From Odiellus spinosus (Eukaryota > Arthropoda > Arachnida > Opiliones > Phalangiidae), in NCBI GenBank assembly GCA_963920705.1, contig OY987231.1:20871024-20935023 (forward strand): DNA of 64,000 nt. The letters run 5' to 3'. The translations under genes were made by a program, and so were the position numbers. The stretch's first letter is position 1, and every line of letters starts with the position of its first letter. Positions 37,757 through 48,268 of this stretch are shown here, piece after piece. The notes beneath the pieces were generated by a model, which saw only the letters and a list, made by a program, of their open reading frames with translations, did not search any database and was not told where the DNA came from.

Positions 37757-38175
37757 CAGAGGTATATAATAACCCCTTTCGGGGGGGAAGTATGAAAGGT
37801 AGGCAAAATCGACGAACAACGAGTGCCCGGCATAAATCGCGGCGGATCAACACACCGCTTTACTCCCAAAAAATAGTTACACCATTTTGAACCTCACTAA
37901 ATACTCCCTACGCGCACTTCCGGAACTCGCGAGCTGAAGTCAACCTTCGACTCCAATTTAACAGACAGCCTGACTCCTGAGACAGGAAGTTCTAAACACA
38001 AATCGAGCCGTCTTGTTTATACAAAGACCATTTACTAGAGTAGCGACATTGAGAAGTCCAGCGGGAGCTAGTGGCCTAGATAGTCAGCAGCGGGCTCTTG
38101 TCGTTCGTGATTTTTAGCAATGGTAGTATAGGGGCTTTCATACTTCCCCCCGAAGGGGGTTATTATATACCTCTG
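37757..38175 (+). mobile_element. MITE family B, copy B2
   Basis: 419 bp with exact CAGAGGTATATAATAACCCC inverted termini and perfect 7-bp duplication GTCAAAC (37750-37756, 38176-38182). The best-preserved member. Confidence 0.95.
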
Positions 38176-38182
38176 GTCAAAC

Positions 38183-41072
38183 CTAATGTGAAGCGCAAAT
38201 CAAGCATTTCTTATTAACTCATGTTATCAGGCTTCGAGTTCAAAGATAAGAGGGTACCTAAATTAATTTGATGTAAGCAAAAAGCTTGAAAAAAGTTGAT
38301 TGAAAACGGGTCTTAACTCTTACTCTTTCAATAATTTAAAAAGCAGTTCACTTACCCTTTAGACGTATTTTTGAACATTTCCATGGAGATGTTAATCTTC
38401 TTACATCAGATATAATCAAGAATCCATTAAAGTTATATGTAATCCGATCCATAATATAATATTACGACGTCTATGATGTCACGATAATCGTTGTTGCGTA
38501 ATATATTTTCTGTCTGAAACAAAATTTAAATTAAAATTAAAAGGCGGAGAAAATACTTTTAAAGCGAAACTATAACCTAAAAATGGAACCGAGTTAAGTA
38601 ATTCCTCCGAGATAAAAATAATAAAGTGTTAAAGTATTTGATATGTAGTACTAAATTGCTCATGCGCTGTATTTGTAATTGAATTCAAGGGTAGTTAATA
38701 ATATTGTAAAAATGAAATTTGTATGTAAGTAATCGTAACTTTACAATGTACAGTCAATTCAATTTCGAGCTGACATGACGCTCAAACCAAGGCTTAGCGT
38801 AATATGTATTATTTCTTGACTTAGAAATAGAGGTTGCCTAAGTTTTATCGTGTTGCAAACTCGATGTGAAATATGTTATAACTTGAGTAGTTTCCGCGAA
38901 AATCCGCTAGAGGGCAGAAGTGCATCGCAAACTTTAAAATTCTTAAGAGGCTTAGAGAAAAGTATCTAGCCGCTAGTTGTAGAATGAAAATTTTGCCAAT
39001 AAAGCAATACGGTACGCTAGCATTTTAATTTGTAGGGAAACCATGCTCTCGAAAAAAGTTATTTTAATTAATTTGGAGGGTAACAATATGCGTTAAACAT
39101 TTTTAAAATTTGCAAAAGGTTTAATGGTAATACGAGGTTAATCAAACTTGCCAAATTAAGCTCAAAAGAAATTATAGATTTAATTTAAATAACAGAATTG
39201 CTGTTATCCAATGAGAGACAGTCTTTGAAATTACGCGTAATTCAAAAGAGGTATTTTACGAAATAGGCTTACCACGTTCTTTAGAGTTGAATAGGTTTAT
39301 TCACCAATTTTAGTTAATCTCGGTAATTTTAACTTTCTAAAATTCCTTCTTAATTTTTAATTGTTTCCTTAGTGAGTCTATTTCGTAACTAATTAACTGC
39401 TAATTACCTTTGAGTTTAGATAATGTTCTACGCACATTTTACCAGGCTGAGATCTTAAAAAAACTTTTTTCGGAGTTTTATTCCTTTAAAGGAAGCCCGA
39501 AATGAAAAAACAAGAGCTCTATTTTTTGATAAAACTATAACACAATCCTACATCGCTTAATTACTGTATTACAGCGAGCGTTTTGTCCAAGGTAAAGCGA
39601 TCCGATATGACAGTAGATAAAGCTTCTAAGTATTAATTAATTAACCTAATAATTATTCATGGCCTAAACTTGTGTCGGGTAAGAGTTGGCAAAACGGAAA
39701 TTTTCCCCCACTCCCACTGAACAGGAGAGGAGATTTATCTTTGTTACATAAAAATTTAGTTTTTTCTAGACTGAGCGACATCTACCGCTAAATTTAACCA
39801 AAGACATGTATTATTGACACAATGAAATAAAAATAAGATATTAAAAAACTCATATTCCCGTAAATTATTCTGTGTTTAAAAGTAAAAAAAAACTCACTTT
39901 GAGAAATCTGAGAAGCGGACCTTTGACACGTCAATAAAGGCGCGAAACAAAATCGATAAGGGATTTGAACGTGACGTCACCCTTTTAACCGGAGGGGTTG
40001 TCAACTTGTCTATGGCTAAAGTTAGTGCCCCACAGGGTTACTTAGCGATAAAAATGGATTCTTTACGGAAATTTTAATCAATGCAATGGCGTTAAAGGAT
40101 TTTATTATGCTAAATAAATTATCAGTTACCCTATCATTGCTTGAAATGCAAAATGTGTGACGTAAAAGAAATCTGCTCTGACCTTGACAAGTTCTTATAC
40201 TATGATTATATGAAAACCATGAATTTTAGTCTTGAATGGACCTACTTAATTGGTGTCATTGCAAAATTGATTTTCCAAATATACCTAATGTCGTTTTAAT
40301 CATTTTTAAAAAGTAATTCAATAGCCATTACTCAATTACTGAAAATAATGGTTTAGTCAGGTCACTCACGTGAGCTTAAAAAGTTGTCAAATGGCCACTA
40401 AGACCAGTTAATTTCTGGATATTTAATTATAAATAAACAAAACCTAGGCATATAATAAAAATGACTTACCGAAGCGAAAACGATCTTAGTCTTGCTATTA
40501 CTTATAAAATAATTCACTTTTACACTCGGAAATGACCTTTCTAGTTGATTTTACACTAAGCCTAATTTGAGACCGATTCCGATTAAAAGTAAAGAACAAC
40601 GGTGGCAGCGTGGCGCGCGCTTTTGGCGCAACAATCACAATGCCTTAGTTATTAGTTACACAGATGGAGTGTGCGCATCGTCCTGCGCATCAAACTCGGT
40701 TTGGTGATTGGCTATTAAATTATTTTGAGATTTATTGTTTAGAGATTTTTTTAGTCATTTTAAGGGGTAATTTTTTTTTTTAACTTGCATATATTTTGGT
40801 AAACTGTAAAAGATAATTTTCTAAAAATGGAATTATTACCTTGAGAAATGGATGTGTGAACGTAGACAATATAGCTGGAGATATTCTGTCGTTTAATTCA
40901 AGTTATCCGTTTCAGCAATTTTGATTATTAACTGCAAAATAACGAGAAATCAATCGTTAGAAATTAAATATTTCTTGGGATCTTTACTCCTTTTGATTTT
41001 TGCCCAAGAAATATCGTAAAATGGCCCAAGTTTTGAAATATATGTTCTTTCCTTTCCAAAATTACACTGTAA
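38183..41072. other. Unassigned AT-rich DNA
   Basis: No gene or complete element recognised. A family D-like left end (TTAACTGCAAAATAACGAGAA) occurs near 40929. Confidence 0.35.
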
Positions 41073-41489
41073 CAGAGGTATATAATAACCCCCTTCGGGG
41101 GGAAGTATGAAAGGTAGGCAAAATCGACGAACAACAAGTGCCCGGCGTAAATCGCGGCGGATCGACACACCGCTTTACTCCCAAAAAATAGTTACACCAT
41201 TTTGAACCTCACTAAATTTTCCCTACGCACACTTCCGGAACTCGCGAGCTGAAGTCAGCCTTCGACTCCATTTTATCAGACAGCCTGACTCCTGAGACAG
41301 GAAGTTCTAATCACAAATCGAGCCGTCTTGTTTATACAAAGACCATTTACTAGAGTAGCGACATTGAGAAGTCCAGCGCGAGCTAGTGGCCTAGATAGTC
41401 AGCAGCGGGCTCTTGTTGTTCGTGATTTTTAGCATTGGTAGTATAGGGCTTTCATACTTCCCCCCGAAGGAGGTTATTATATACCTCTG
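41073..41489 (+). mobile_element. MITE family B, copy B3 (downstream of Dmbx)
   Basis: 417 bp with CAGAGG/CCTCTG ends. Flanks ACTGTAA and ATTGTAA differ by one base, a slightly decayed 7-bp duplication. It ends 544 bp past the Dmbx stop. Confidence 0.94.
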
Positions 41490-42033
41490 ATTGTAACTAT
41501 ACCATCAATTGTGTCTTTCTTTCAATTTAATAAATTTACAATTTTTATAACAGGACATTTATTGATTTACTACATACTTTTCAGGAACCACTTGGACTTT
41601 AATCTATTAATATTTGTATTCAAAATAATGTACACATTTATACCAATTTTTTAGTACTGGTTGGCCAGTTTTTCGATTAATTTCGTTTTGCTAGAAACGG
41701 GTCCCAAAAAAGTTAACCACTTAAAATCTGATTACATAACTTACAACATCTTTTGGTAATGCAAAATATGTAGTCAGTTACGTTATCAATTTAATAGAGT
41801 CAAAGCTACAGGCTTGTACACCGATTACGTTAAGTAATGAGCTCCTCGATGGGTTCTCGACTCAACGCCAAGTTTTCATGGATAAAAACAGCATAAACAA
41901 TAAGTTAAAGGCGACTTGCCAAACCTTTCTTGAATTACGAATGCAAAGACTAAGTACCGTATATTCTTTTTGTACATATTTATATTGTGTTAAATTTGAT
42001 ATATTGTATGATCAAGTATAATTAACAAAATAA
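41490..42033 (-). other. Dmbx 3' flank, probable 3' UTR
   Basis: AT-rich DNA following the Dmbx stop. A minus-strand AATAAA lies at 41559-41564, about 470 bp past the stop; an AATATAAA variant lies near 41980. Element B3 begins immediately beyond, which would put the transcript end between the stop and 41490. The UTR extent is inference. Confidence 0.3.
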
Positions 42034-42401
42034 CTATTTTTCAGTTGGACTAGAACAAGAAGCGGAGGAAGTTGGAGCCGTAGAATACACTCTGGGTGGA
42101 CACCACCATGGAAAGTCATTCGGTGGACTTGCCGGTTTAGAGTAAGGAACGCAAGACCATGGAAATGGCGGTAAATTACTAGTGGTTAATGGGGGGTTAG
42201 GTAAAGTTGACACCAGGGTTGGCCAATTGGGACCAAGCCTCATGGCGTATATTGTGTCCAGTTTAGAGTAGGGTCCGTAAAGTAAAGCTCCCAAATGAGA
42301 AGTACAGGATGACATATCCTGATACGTTAGTGAAGTCATATTGGCTCGACTAGTAGTTATTGGATGCATATCGTCCCAATTGTCCGTAGATTGCTGATGC
42401 T
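42034..42401 (-). CDS. Dmbx: Dmbx exon 5 (C-terminal Pro/Trp-rich region and stop)
   Basis: It encodes residues 235-356 and ends at TAG after SCSSPTEK. The acceptor is TTTTTAG at the end of a 944-nt intron; the phase matches exon 4. The tail has three related aromatic/proline patches: [22 protein letters not shown] and [13 protein letters not shown]. No OAR peptide is visible, unlike vertebrate DMBX1. The frame is open from the acceptor to the stop. Confidence 0.85.
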
Positions 42402-44273
42402 CTAAAAATCACCAATTCAAGACGTTTTTGAGTCTCGAAGAATTGATCATATAATATTTCCACGCTTTGACATGCAGATACAGTTAAATAAAAGTTTGAA
42501 AACCATCTACAAGTCGTCAATGATTCATGCCATATAAATTTAAAAAAAAATGGGGGGCGGGGGTGGTTAACTTCAAAATGGGTTTTGCGTACCAATTATT
42601 ATTCACGCTGTTTTTCTAATTATGCAAACAAATGACATAGCGAAAGGTACCCTTAATTGGTAAAAATAAAACCGGCAACAAAGGCATTTTCTATCGATTG
42701 CTTATCTTTAAAATAGTCTTAGTAAAAAACAAATGCAAGCAAATATTAAGCAAAAAATTTATTTTAACGTTTGATATCTCGCCGATAAATGAGTCTCCAG
42801 GCAAGAGGTTTGAAACAAATCGCGTCATCCCCAGAGACTTATAGAAGAAGAGATATCAATCTGTATATCCCTGTTACAGCAGACATTTACATCATGAATC
42901 ATTTCGGGCCTTGTCAAATTAAACTCGTGTCAAACATGGCGAATTTCCTTTTCAAGAATTGGAAATAAAAAACAAAAAAACCAGAAGGATTTGTGACGTC
43001 GGTTTTACTTTTCAATTTAGTCACGCGACTTTTAGCGAGGTACGTCATAAATCTTTCAGGGATTTTTTTAAATTTTTGAAAAGGAAATTCACGACTGCAT
43101 TCGGCGCGTGTTCGATTTGACAAGGCCCGAAACAGGTCAGGTTGAATATCAGAGTAAATTAAAAATTGATTTCTATTCTTCTACGCTTATATAAACAACA
43201 AGGAATGGATAGAGACTCCCTTTAATTGTTTAGAAAAATATAATTGATGGTATATAATTGATGGTATATAAATTGGAAAATGCAACCATTCGATAAAGGT
43301 ACATACAGTAAACAAAAAATTCAGTCGATATAAAAAAGTACTTACTTGGCGGTGGTGTTGATGGTCTTCTTGTAGGATGATAATCCGTATTCGTACTAGT
43401 GTAGGATTCTTTCTCGCTGAGATTATCATCATTTGCAGGAGATTGGTTGATGGTATTGTTAGTTTGAATATCTAAATTAAATTTAAAAATATTAATTAAT
43501 AAAAATAATAACGAATTATCAAAATAAATTTATTAAATACCGTCCAAGTCGTTTGGTGATACGCTCTCGTGTGGAATTGGAAGAGGAGACATTTTTGATG
43601 TATCGGACACTTTAACTTTGACTTTATCTTTATTTTTGGCCACTTTACGGTACTTGGCCCTTCTGTTCTTAAACCAAACCTTAAAAACCACAGGGAAAAG
43701 TGGAACGACACATGTATATTAAAATAATGAAGATAAAATGAGTAAATATTAAGTATTACACACCTGTATTCTCGCTTCTGGTAAAGAAGTGCATAACGCT
43801 AATCTCTCACGAGTGACTACATCAGGGTACTGAGTTTTAGCGAATGTTTTTTCCAAAGCGTCAAGTTGTTGGTGAGTAAAAGCGGTTCGACTTCGTCTTT
43901 GCTTTCTGACGGCTAGTCCAGCTGCCGTTGCCGCCCAACTCATGGAAGGAAAGCCAGATACTGCTAGATTAAAAGGATTTTTTGTTTGTGGTAGTTATGA
44001 GACGCGTTATATATCATACGAAGAAAGAAAATTACATGATAGTCTTTCCCTGGCATGCCATGGTAATTGATGAGGCGAGTTCCAACACAAAGCAAAGGGC
44101 AAAGATTGATGGTGAAGACCAAGAACACTGTCCGATAGCAAACTTGACGTTCGTGTCCCAGTAAAATCTGGTAGCAAAGATTGTCGATACAAGCCTGTCC
44201 CTCCTGGTATGTCCTGAGAACAAGACGTACCATTATTAATAGGCGAAGAGGTAAAGGATATAGACCCTGACAT
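42034..44273 (-). CDS. Dmbx: Dmbx-type paired-class homeobox transcription factor, five exons (whole coding span)
   Basis: Spliced CDS, in transcript order: 44273-44036, 43963-43764, 43679-43541, 43471-43346 and 42401-42034. The total is 1071 nt, 356 residues plus TAG. All four introns are GT-AG and the frame closes exactly at every junction. The homeodomain is residues 101-160, with R5, F8, L16, F20, W48, F49, K50, N51 and R53 present. Its core reads [20 protein letters not shown], then [11 protein letters not shown] and WFKNRRAK, which I recognise as Dmbx (diencephalon/mesencephalon homeobox) rather than Otx or Gsc. K50 predicts bicoid-like TAATCC binding in the nucleus (family knowledge). 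A lysine-rich stretch follows the homeodomain. The C-terminus is rich in Pro, Ser and Trp, and I see no OAR motif. The length is close to vertebrate DMBX1 (about 380 residues). The start is the first Met after an in-frame TGA four codons upstream; an extra upstream exon is not excluded. Confidence 0.9.
42902..43132. mobile_element. Inverted-repeat element K inside Dmbx intron 4
   Basis: It starts TTTCGGGCCTTGTCAAA and ends TTTGACAAGGCCCGAAA, perfect 17-bp inverted termini about 231 bp apart. The arms continue imperfectly inward (ACTCGTGTC against GCGCGTGTTC). It accounts for about a quarter of intron 4. There is no coding capacity. Confidence 0.75.
43346..43471 (-). CDS. Dmbx: Dmbx exon 4 (low-complexity linker)
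   Basis: It encodes residues 193-234 plus one base: an Asn/Thr/Ser/Pro-rich linker beginning [10 protein letters not shown] and ending RRPSTPPP. The acceptor is AATTTAG after a 69-nt intron. The donor is the consensus GTAAGT. No domain is visible; the call rests on strong splice sites and frame continuity. Confidence 0.82.
43541..43679 (-). CDS. Dmbx: Dmbx exon 3 (homeodomain helix 3 and basic tail)
   Basis: It starts at V47 of the homeodomain and reads [12 protein letters not shown], the recognition helix with K50 and N51. Next comes the basic stretch [12 protein letters not shown], then [20 protein letters not shown]. Residues 147-192 plus one base. The acceptor is TTTTTAAG; the donor is GTATTT, phase 1. 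The homeodomain fuses seamlessly with exon 2 across an 84-nt intron. Confidence 0.93.
43764..43963 (-). CDS. Dmbx: Dmbx exon 2 (homeodomain helices 1 and 2)
   Basis: This exon encodes residues 80-146 and carries homeodomain positions 1-46, from QRRSRTAFT through LPEARIQ. It ends at CAG|GTGTGT, exactly between homeodomain residues 46 and 47, a classical intron position in paired-class homeobox genes. The acceptor is TAGCAG, a tandem NAGNAG site, so the exon may start at 43963 or 43960; both keep the frame. The segment before the homeodomain reads [18 protein letters not shown]. Confidence 0.93.
44036..44273 (-). CDS. Dmbx: Dmbx exon 1 (N-terminus)
   Basis: This exon encodes residues 1-79 plus one base of codon 80, beginning [10 protein letters not shown] and ending HARERLS. 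The donor is GTAATT (minus strand), phase 1. The region is Ser/Thr/Leu-rich with no domain I recognise. An in-frame TGA lies four codons upstream of the ATG. The exon boundary is inferred from the donor and from frame closure with exon 2; without splicing the frame reads on to a stop inside the intron. This is the least certain exon because no family motif supports it. Confidence 0.65.
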
Positions 44274-46573
44274 CGCGTCGGCTCAGTTAGAAATAAATGG
44301 ATACGAAGAAAAACGAGCTGATTTATAAGAGTTTGGTCTGGGTTCTCACCGGGGACGCGGGTTTGATAACCAGGGTGAAAATAATATCTGGCCGGAAAAG
44401 TGATTCGCGTGGTTAAGAGAAATGTTTGGTTAAGAGGAAACAACGGAGAGAGTGAGAAAACGAAGGAAGCGACGAGTACTTCAACGGCGAGAACCCGTGA
44501 CATTCGATACGACAAAGCTAACACGGCGAGTTGTATCGAGAAGCCAACGTTTCTCCTATACGATAAAGTCGAGTGTTGATCTAGCTCAAATCGTTTATGG
44601 AAAAAGTTTAAGGTATATTCCCGAAGACCTAAAATACTCGGATTACAGATTGCCCCGTTCGCATCGTTACCAACCATACCCCCGTATATAAGTTAAGCGA
44701 GTTAACATTCGGACCAACGTCTAATGCGACTAAGGATAGCCCGCTAAGAGTACGAAGTGCCCACTTATTATCGACCTGGTATATATGGACTATTTAGCCT
44801 ACAACTCTCACCGACACGAATTTTGTCCTCGTCGATAGCTTCCGAACGAATCGGGTTACGGGCAGAAACGCGTGGATTTCCCAAGAGGCCGCTGCCGATC
44901 AGAAGGCGTTAATGGGTCGGACCCCGGATCAACAACGCTTTTCAAAAATCTCAACAACTTCGACTTTAGTGCATTTAAAAAAAACCGACTTTTTAGCTTT
45001 TTGGAAGCGGGGACCTTACTATCCATTATTTCCCTAGCAAGCTGACAAGCTGTTTTTACGAAGAGCGTGAGAGCGAGTTTGATTCTTCTTACAACGGTGT
45101 CTACACGCAAATGAAACCAAATCTTTCTCGGTTATCTTGAGCTTTTAAATTTTAATATGATATATTTTAAATACCGAAAAGTACACGCTTCGATTGCCTA
45201 ATCTCTGTCAATTAACTAGAAAGTAATAATTATCAGCTAGTGCCTAGCATCATTCAAAATTTACACGCACTGTTCGGAATAAATTGTAATTGGTGAAATT
45301 TCACACGTATCATAATGAATTTACGAAATATATAAAATTTTGCAATACTTGATCATTCTCGTTAAAATTATTACCTTATATGTAGTAAATATATCAAAGA
45401 AACTTTGAAACCCGAGGGACACAAAGCTTACCATTTAAATGGATGGATAGGTGATACACGTCTAACCTCGTTTGGAGATAGCGAGCAAATGCCCAAAGTA
45501 TTCTAACGGTATTCTTTACCGGGTCCCTAAAGGTTTATTCCTCACATTTTTGGTTAAGGTTTAAGGGGAAACAGACCAATAAAAGATGGGGTAGCCGCTA
45601 TGATTGACAAAGACGGGGGCTAAAGGATAGTAAGAGACGAAGGAAAAGGAGGAGACGATGCGAGAGGATAATCCGGCTTTTTCTTTTCCATTCTAAAAAA
45701 AAAAATCCTTCTCTTTATCTTCTGGGTGGTTTTAGCGGATAAAAATCGGGGGCGGTCGGGGAAGCTTGATCGAATAGCGTTAAGAGCCACCCAAATCCGA
45801 TTAAGGAATTCGAATGCCACGGCGATAGAAGACTGTATAATGCGCCATGGAGTAAATAGGCATTTTAGTCTCGTGGACAAACAAGAGATATAGCTCCCTT
45901 CAATGTTGAAGTTTCTTCTTTAGAAGGAAAGCCTTTTTCGCCTAGATATTCCACTAATAGCGGGATTTATAGACCTTTTAGCTGAGTAAATTCGACACCC
46001 CACATGGTATTTTTACTTTCTTATATACCCCTTTGATTAAACAAGCTACTGTGGGCTTTCGATGAATTGTATTCGTAGCTTTTTGCGTTACTCTATTGTT
46101 TGATACACGGGGACTGGGGCCAGGGATGTCCCATATCTCTAGAAAAGCTTAGCGCTGAAAGAACTCACGCAGAAATAGTCAGCAGCTATATATGGCGGAA
46201 TACTTTCAGCGCCCTTAAAATCCGAGACTCTACACCGCAGGTGTTACCTTGTTCTGATCTTTTTCTCGCCTTTTTCGAGTGCGGGAGAATGAAAAGTCAG
46301 TTGAAAATGGTTACAATAAATCGTGCTTGTATTTGTATTCTATAAAAGGAATATTAAAAGCTTTCAGGAAGGGAAACTTCTTTAAATAGAAGATCACACC
46401 TGAATTTATTTAGTAAACAGTTCACACTATCAACAAGTTACCAAGAGAATTTATGAAATCTAACGGCTGCTTTTGCACGAAGAATTTTGAGAGGACGCCC
46501 GGGCCGTGGTATTAGGTGCCAGCTAGCATAGCTGGAAGATATACGACTATTGCCAATAGACACAGGACTATGT
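44274..46573. other. Dmbx 5' flank and unassigned DNA
   Basis: No coding exon recognised. A 237-codon minus-strand frame (43964-44677) overlaps Dmbx exon 1 out of frame and is rejected. Dmbx promoter elements are presumably here but I cannot place them. Confidence 0.35.
44684..44691 (-). promoter_or_regulatory. Possible TATA box upstream of Dmbx
   Basis: The minus strand reads TTATATACGG about 410 bp upstream of the predicted Dmbx start. TATATA strings are frequent throughout this window, so this is only a weak candidate. A start site about 30 bp downstream would give a 5' leader of roughly 380 nt containing upstream ATGs. Confidence 0.15.
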
Positions 46574-46784
46574 TTAAAGACAAAGATCAATAACAAAAAA
46601 TGGCGTTGATAAGCGTCCTCTAACGGCAAACAGAGGCGAAAGTAGTAACTAATAAAACCAGGTGCGTGGCTTTGATGGAAAGAGCATAGGCAGACACTGA
46701 AGTGTTTTTGTTAGTTACTACTTTTGCCACTATTTGCCGTTAGAGTACGCTTATAAACGCCAGGTTTTATTATTTGTCTTTATC
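46574..46784. mobile_element. Foldback element P
   Basis: Arms GGCGTTGATAAGCGTCCTC / GAGTACGCTTATAAACGCC with TAACGGCAAA / TTTGCCGTTA and AAGTAGTAACTAA / TTAGTTACTACTT. The similarity extends outward (AAAGACAAAGATCAATAA / TTATTATTTGTCTTT). The central loop is about 50 bp. Confidence 0.82.
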
Positions 46785-47120
46785 GAGTTTCTCCGTAAAC
46801 TTCATTTCACATGATGTATTCATTTTCTTTTATTTCTCTAAACTTCTCACTATAAAGTTTTTACTTGAACTCTTCGCGTAAAAAACTAATTTGGTGGATG
46901 CAAAGAGTGTGGATATTTTACTGGCAAGAACAAATCGTTCCGTCTTAGATTTTGGCGCGAAAAATATAGATTGGTTTGTACGACATTAGGGTAACATTGG
47001 AGTTGTTTTATTTCTCGAAAAAAATGTGAATGTCAAATCAATGTTTCATTTCTCAAAGAGTGTGGATATTTTTACTGGCCAGAACAAATCGTTCGTCTCA
47101 GATTTTGGCCCGAAATATAG

Positions 47121-47525
47121 CTTTGGGTCCTTTCGACCGAATTCCCATTCGACCGAACCCAATCCCATTCGACCGAAAAACCCGCGCTTTGGCGGTTTTT
47201 GAAATTTTTGGGGTATTTCCAAGGTATAACCTAACCTAACCTAACCTTTCAAATAAATATTATTTAAAACTGCATTATTGTACTTTTTTTACTACCGTTT
47301 ACGTACGAAGAACCTAGCTTAACAAAAGTTCCATTCAACGTATTACATATATAATTACGCGTATGCTTCTATTCGATTGAATTAAATTTTTGAATTTATT
47401 AGAACCATTCGGTCGAATGGGAAGAAACCTTTTTCCCAGCCCAATGGGCTAGAAATTGCAGCTATTCGGCCGAATGGGATTTCGTTCATATGGGAATTCG
47501 GTCGAAAGAGCATATACCGAATTGC
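47121..47525. mobile_element. Inverted-repeat element Q
   Basis: Inverted words TTTCGACCGAATTCCCAT / ATGGGAATTCGGTCGAAA plus further ATTCGACCGAA / TTCGGTCGAAT copies. Comparison with the intact tandem copy places the insertion at ATAG, duplicated as 47117-47120 and 47526-47529. The outermost roughly 10-18 bp are not inverted. The interior carries a short CCTAA array. Confidence 0.8.
47227..47247 (+). repeat. Short CCTAA (telomere-like) array
   Basis: About four CCTAA units inside element Q. CCTAA/TTAGG is the arthropod-type telomere word, but so short a run does not indicate a telomere. Confidence 0.6.
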
Positions 47526-47617
47526 ATAGATTGGTTTGTACGACATTAGGGTAACATTGGAGTCGTTTTATTTCTCGAAAAAAATGTGAATGTCAAATCA
47601 ATGTTTCATTTCTCAAA

Positions 47618-48085
47618 AATATAATTTAAATAATTTTACACACAAACTCACGGAACAAAATACACGAATGAATTCAACTGAAATGCGCGTCCCGAAAGAG
47701 ACCAAATGCCTAAAAGGATTTTGTACATTACCAATTCTACAATCGTCGGTGGAAAGGACTGCGGAGAGGGTTTTTCAGAATTTCCGGAATAGATTCTATA
47801 ATCCTTTAGAGTGAGATGTTATTTTGGATGGTGGGGTGATCTCTGATCCGAATACCGACCCGCTAAAAAATCTCCAGCCACCCTCTAGAATTTGAATGAT
47901 CCCTAGCGTTCAAGTGCACAAATGCACCCCAGGAAAAAAAAATACTAAATCCGAGAATAAGAGAACCAAAAAAAAACCTTTAAAACTTTTTAGATATTTT
48001 TTTTTAAACAATATGGAAAGTAACGTAAGAGTTTCAGATGACATTATTTTGAATTGTATTATTCATATTCAATCATAAGCGAATG
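47618..48085. other. Unassigned DNA
   Basis: No gene or element recognised. Confidence 0.35.
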
Positions 48086-48268
48086 TTAATAGGCGTTCAC
48101 ATTAGAAAATTTAAAAAACAGATTTTAACCGTTTATGAAAGGCAAAATTGAAAAATTTCGTCGTCAAATTTTGACAAAAAAATGGAATAATTATCTCTAA
48201 ACGCTTTTTTGGACCATTCAAAGCCGTTTGTAAACTATTTTTAAAGTTATTAGTGTGAATGTGGCTCT
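48086..48268. mobile_element. Inverted-repeat element H, copy H3
   Basis: Left end GGCGTTCACATTAGAAAA; right end TATTAGTGTGAATGTGGC. About 183 bp, similar in design to H1 and H2. Confidence 0.6.

Larger units (their letters stand above)
46901..47617 (+). repeat. 153-bp tandem duplication, second copy split by element Q
   Basis: Copy 1 is 46901-47053 (starts CAAAGAGTGTGGATATTT). Copy 2 is 47054-47120 plus 47526-47617. Matching blocks include ATAGATTGGTTTGTACGACA and GTGAATGTCAAATCAATG. The unbroken first copy gives the empty site for Q. Confidence 0.88.

Noticed and set aside
43964..44677. 237-codon minus-strand frame, the longest in the window
   Set aside because: It overlaps Dmbx exon 1 in another frame, crosses its donor and intron, and shows no recognisable domain.
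47227..47247. CCTAA array as a telomere or chromosome-end signal
   Set aside because: Only about four units, inside a mobile element and surrounded by unique DNA.
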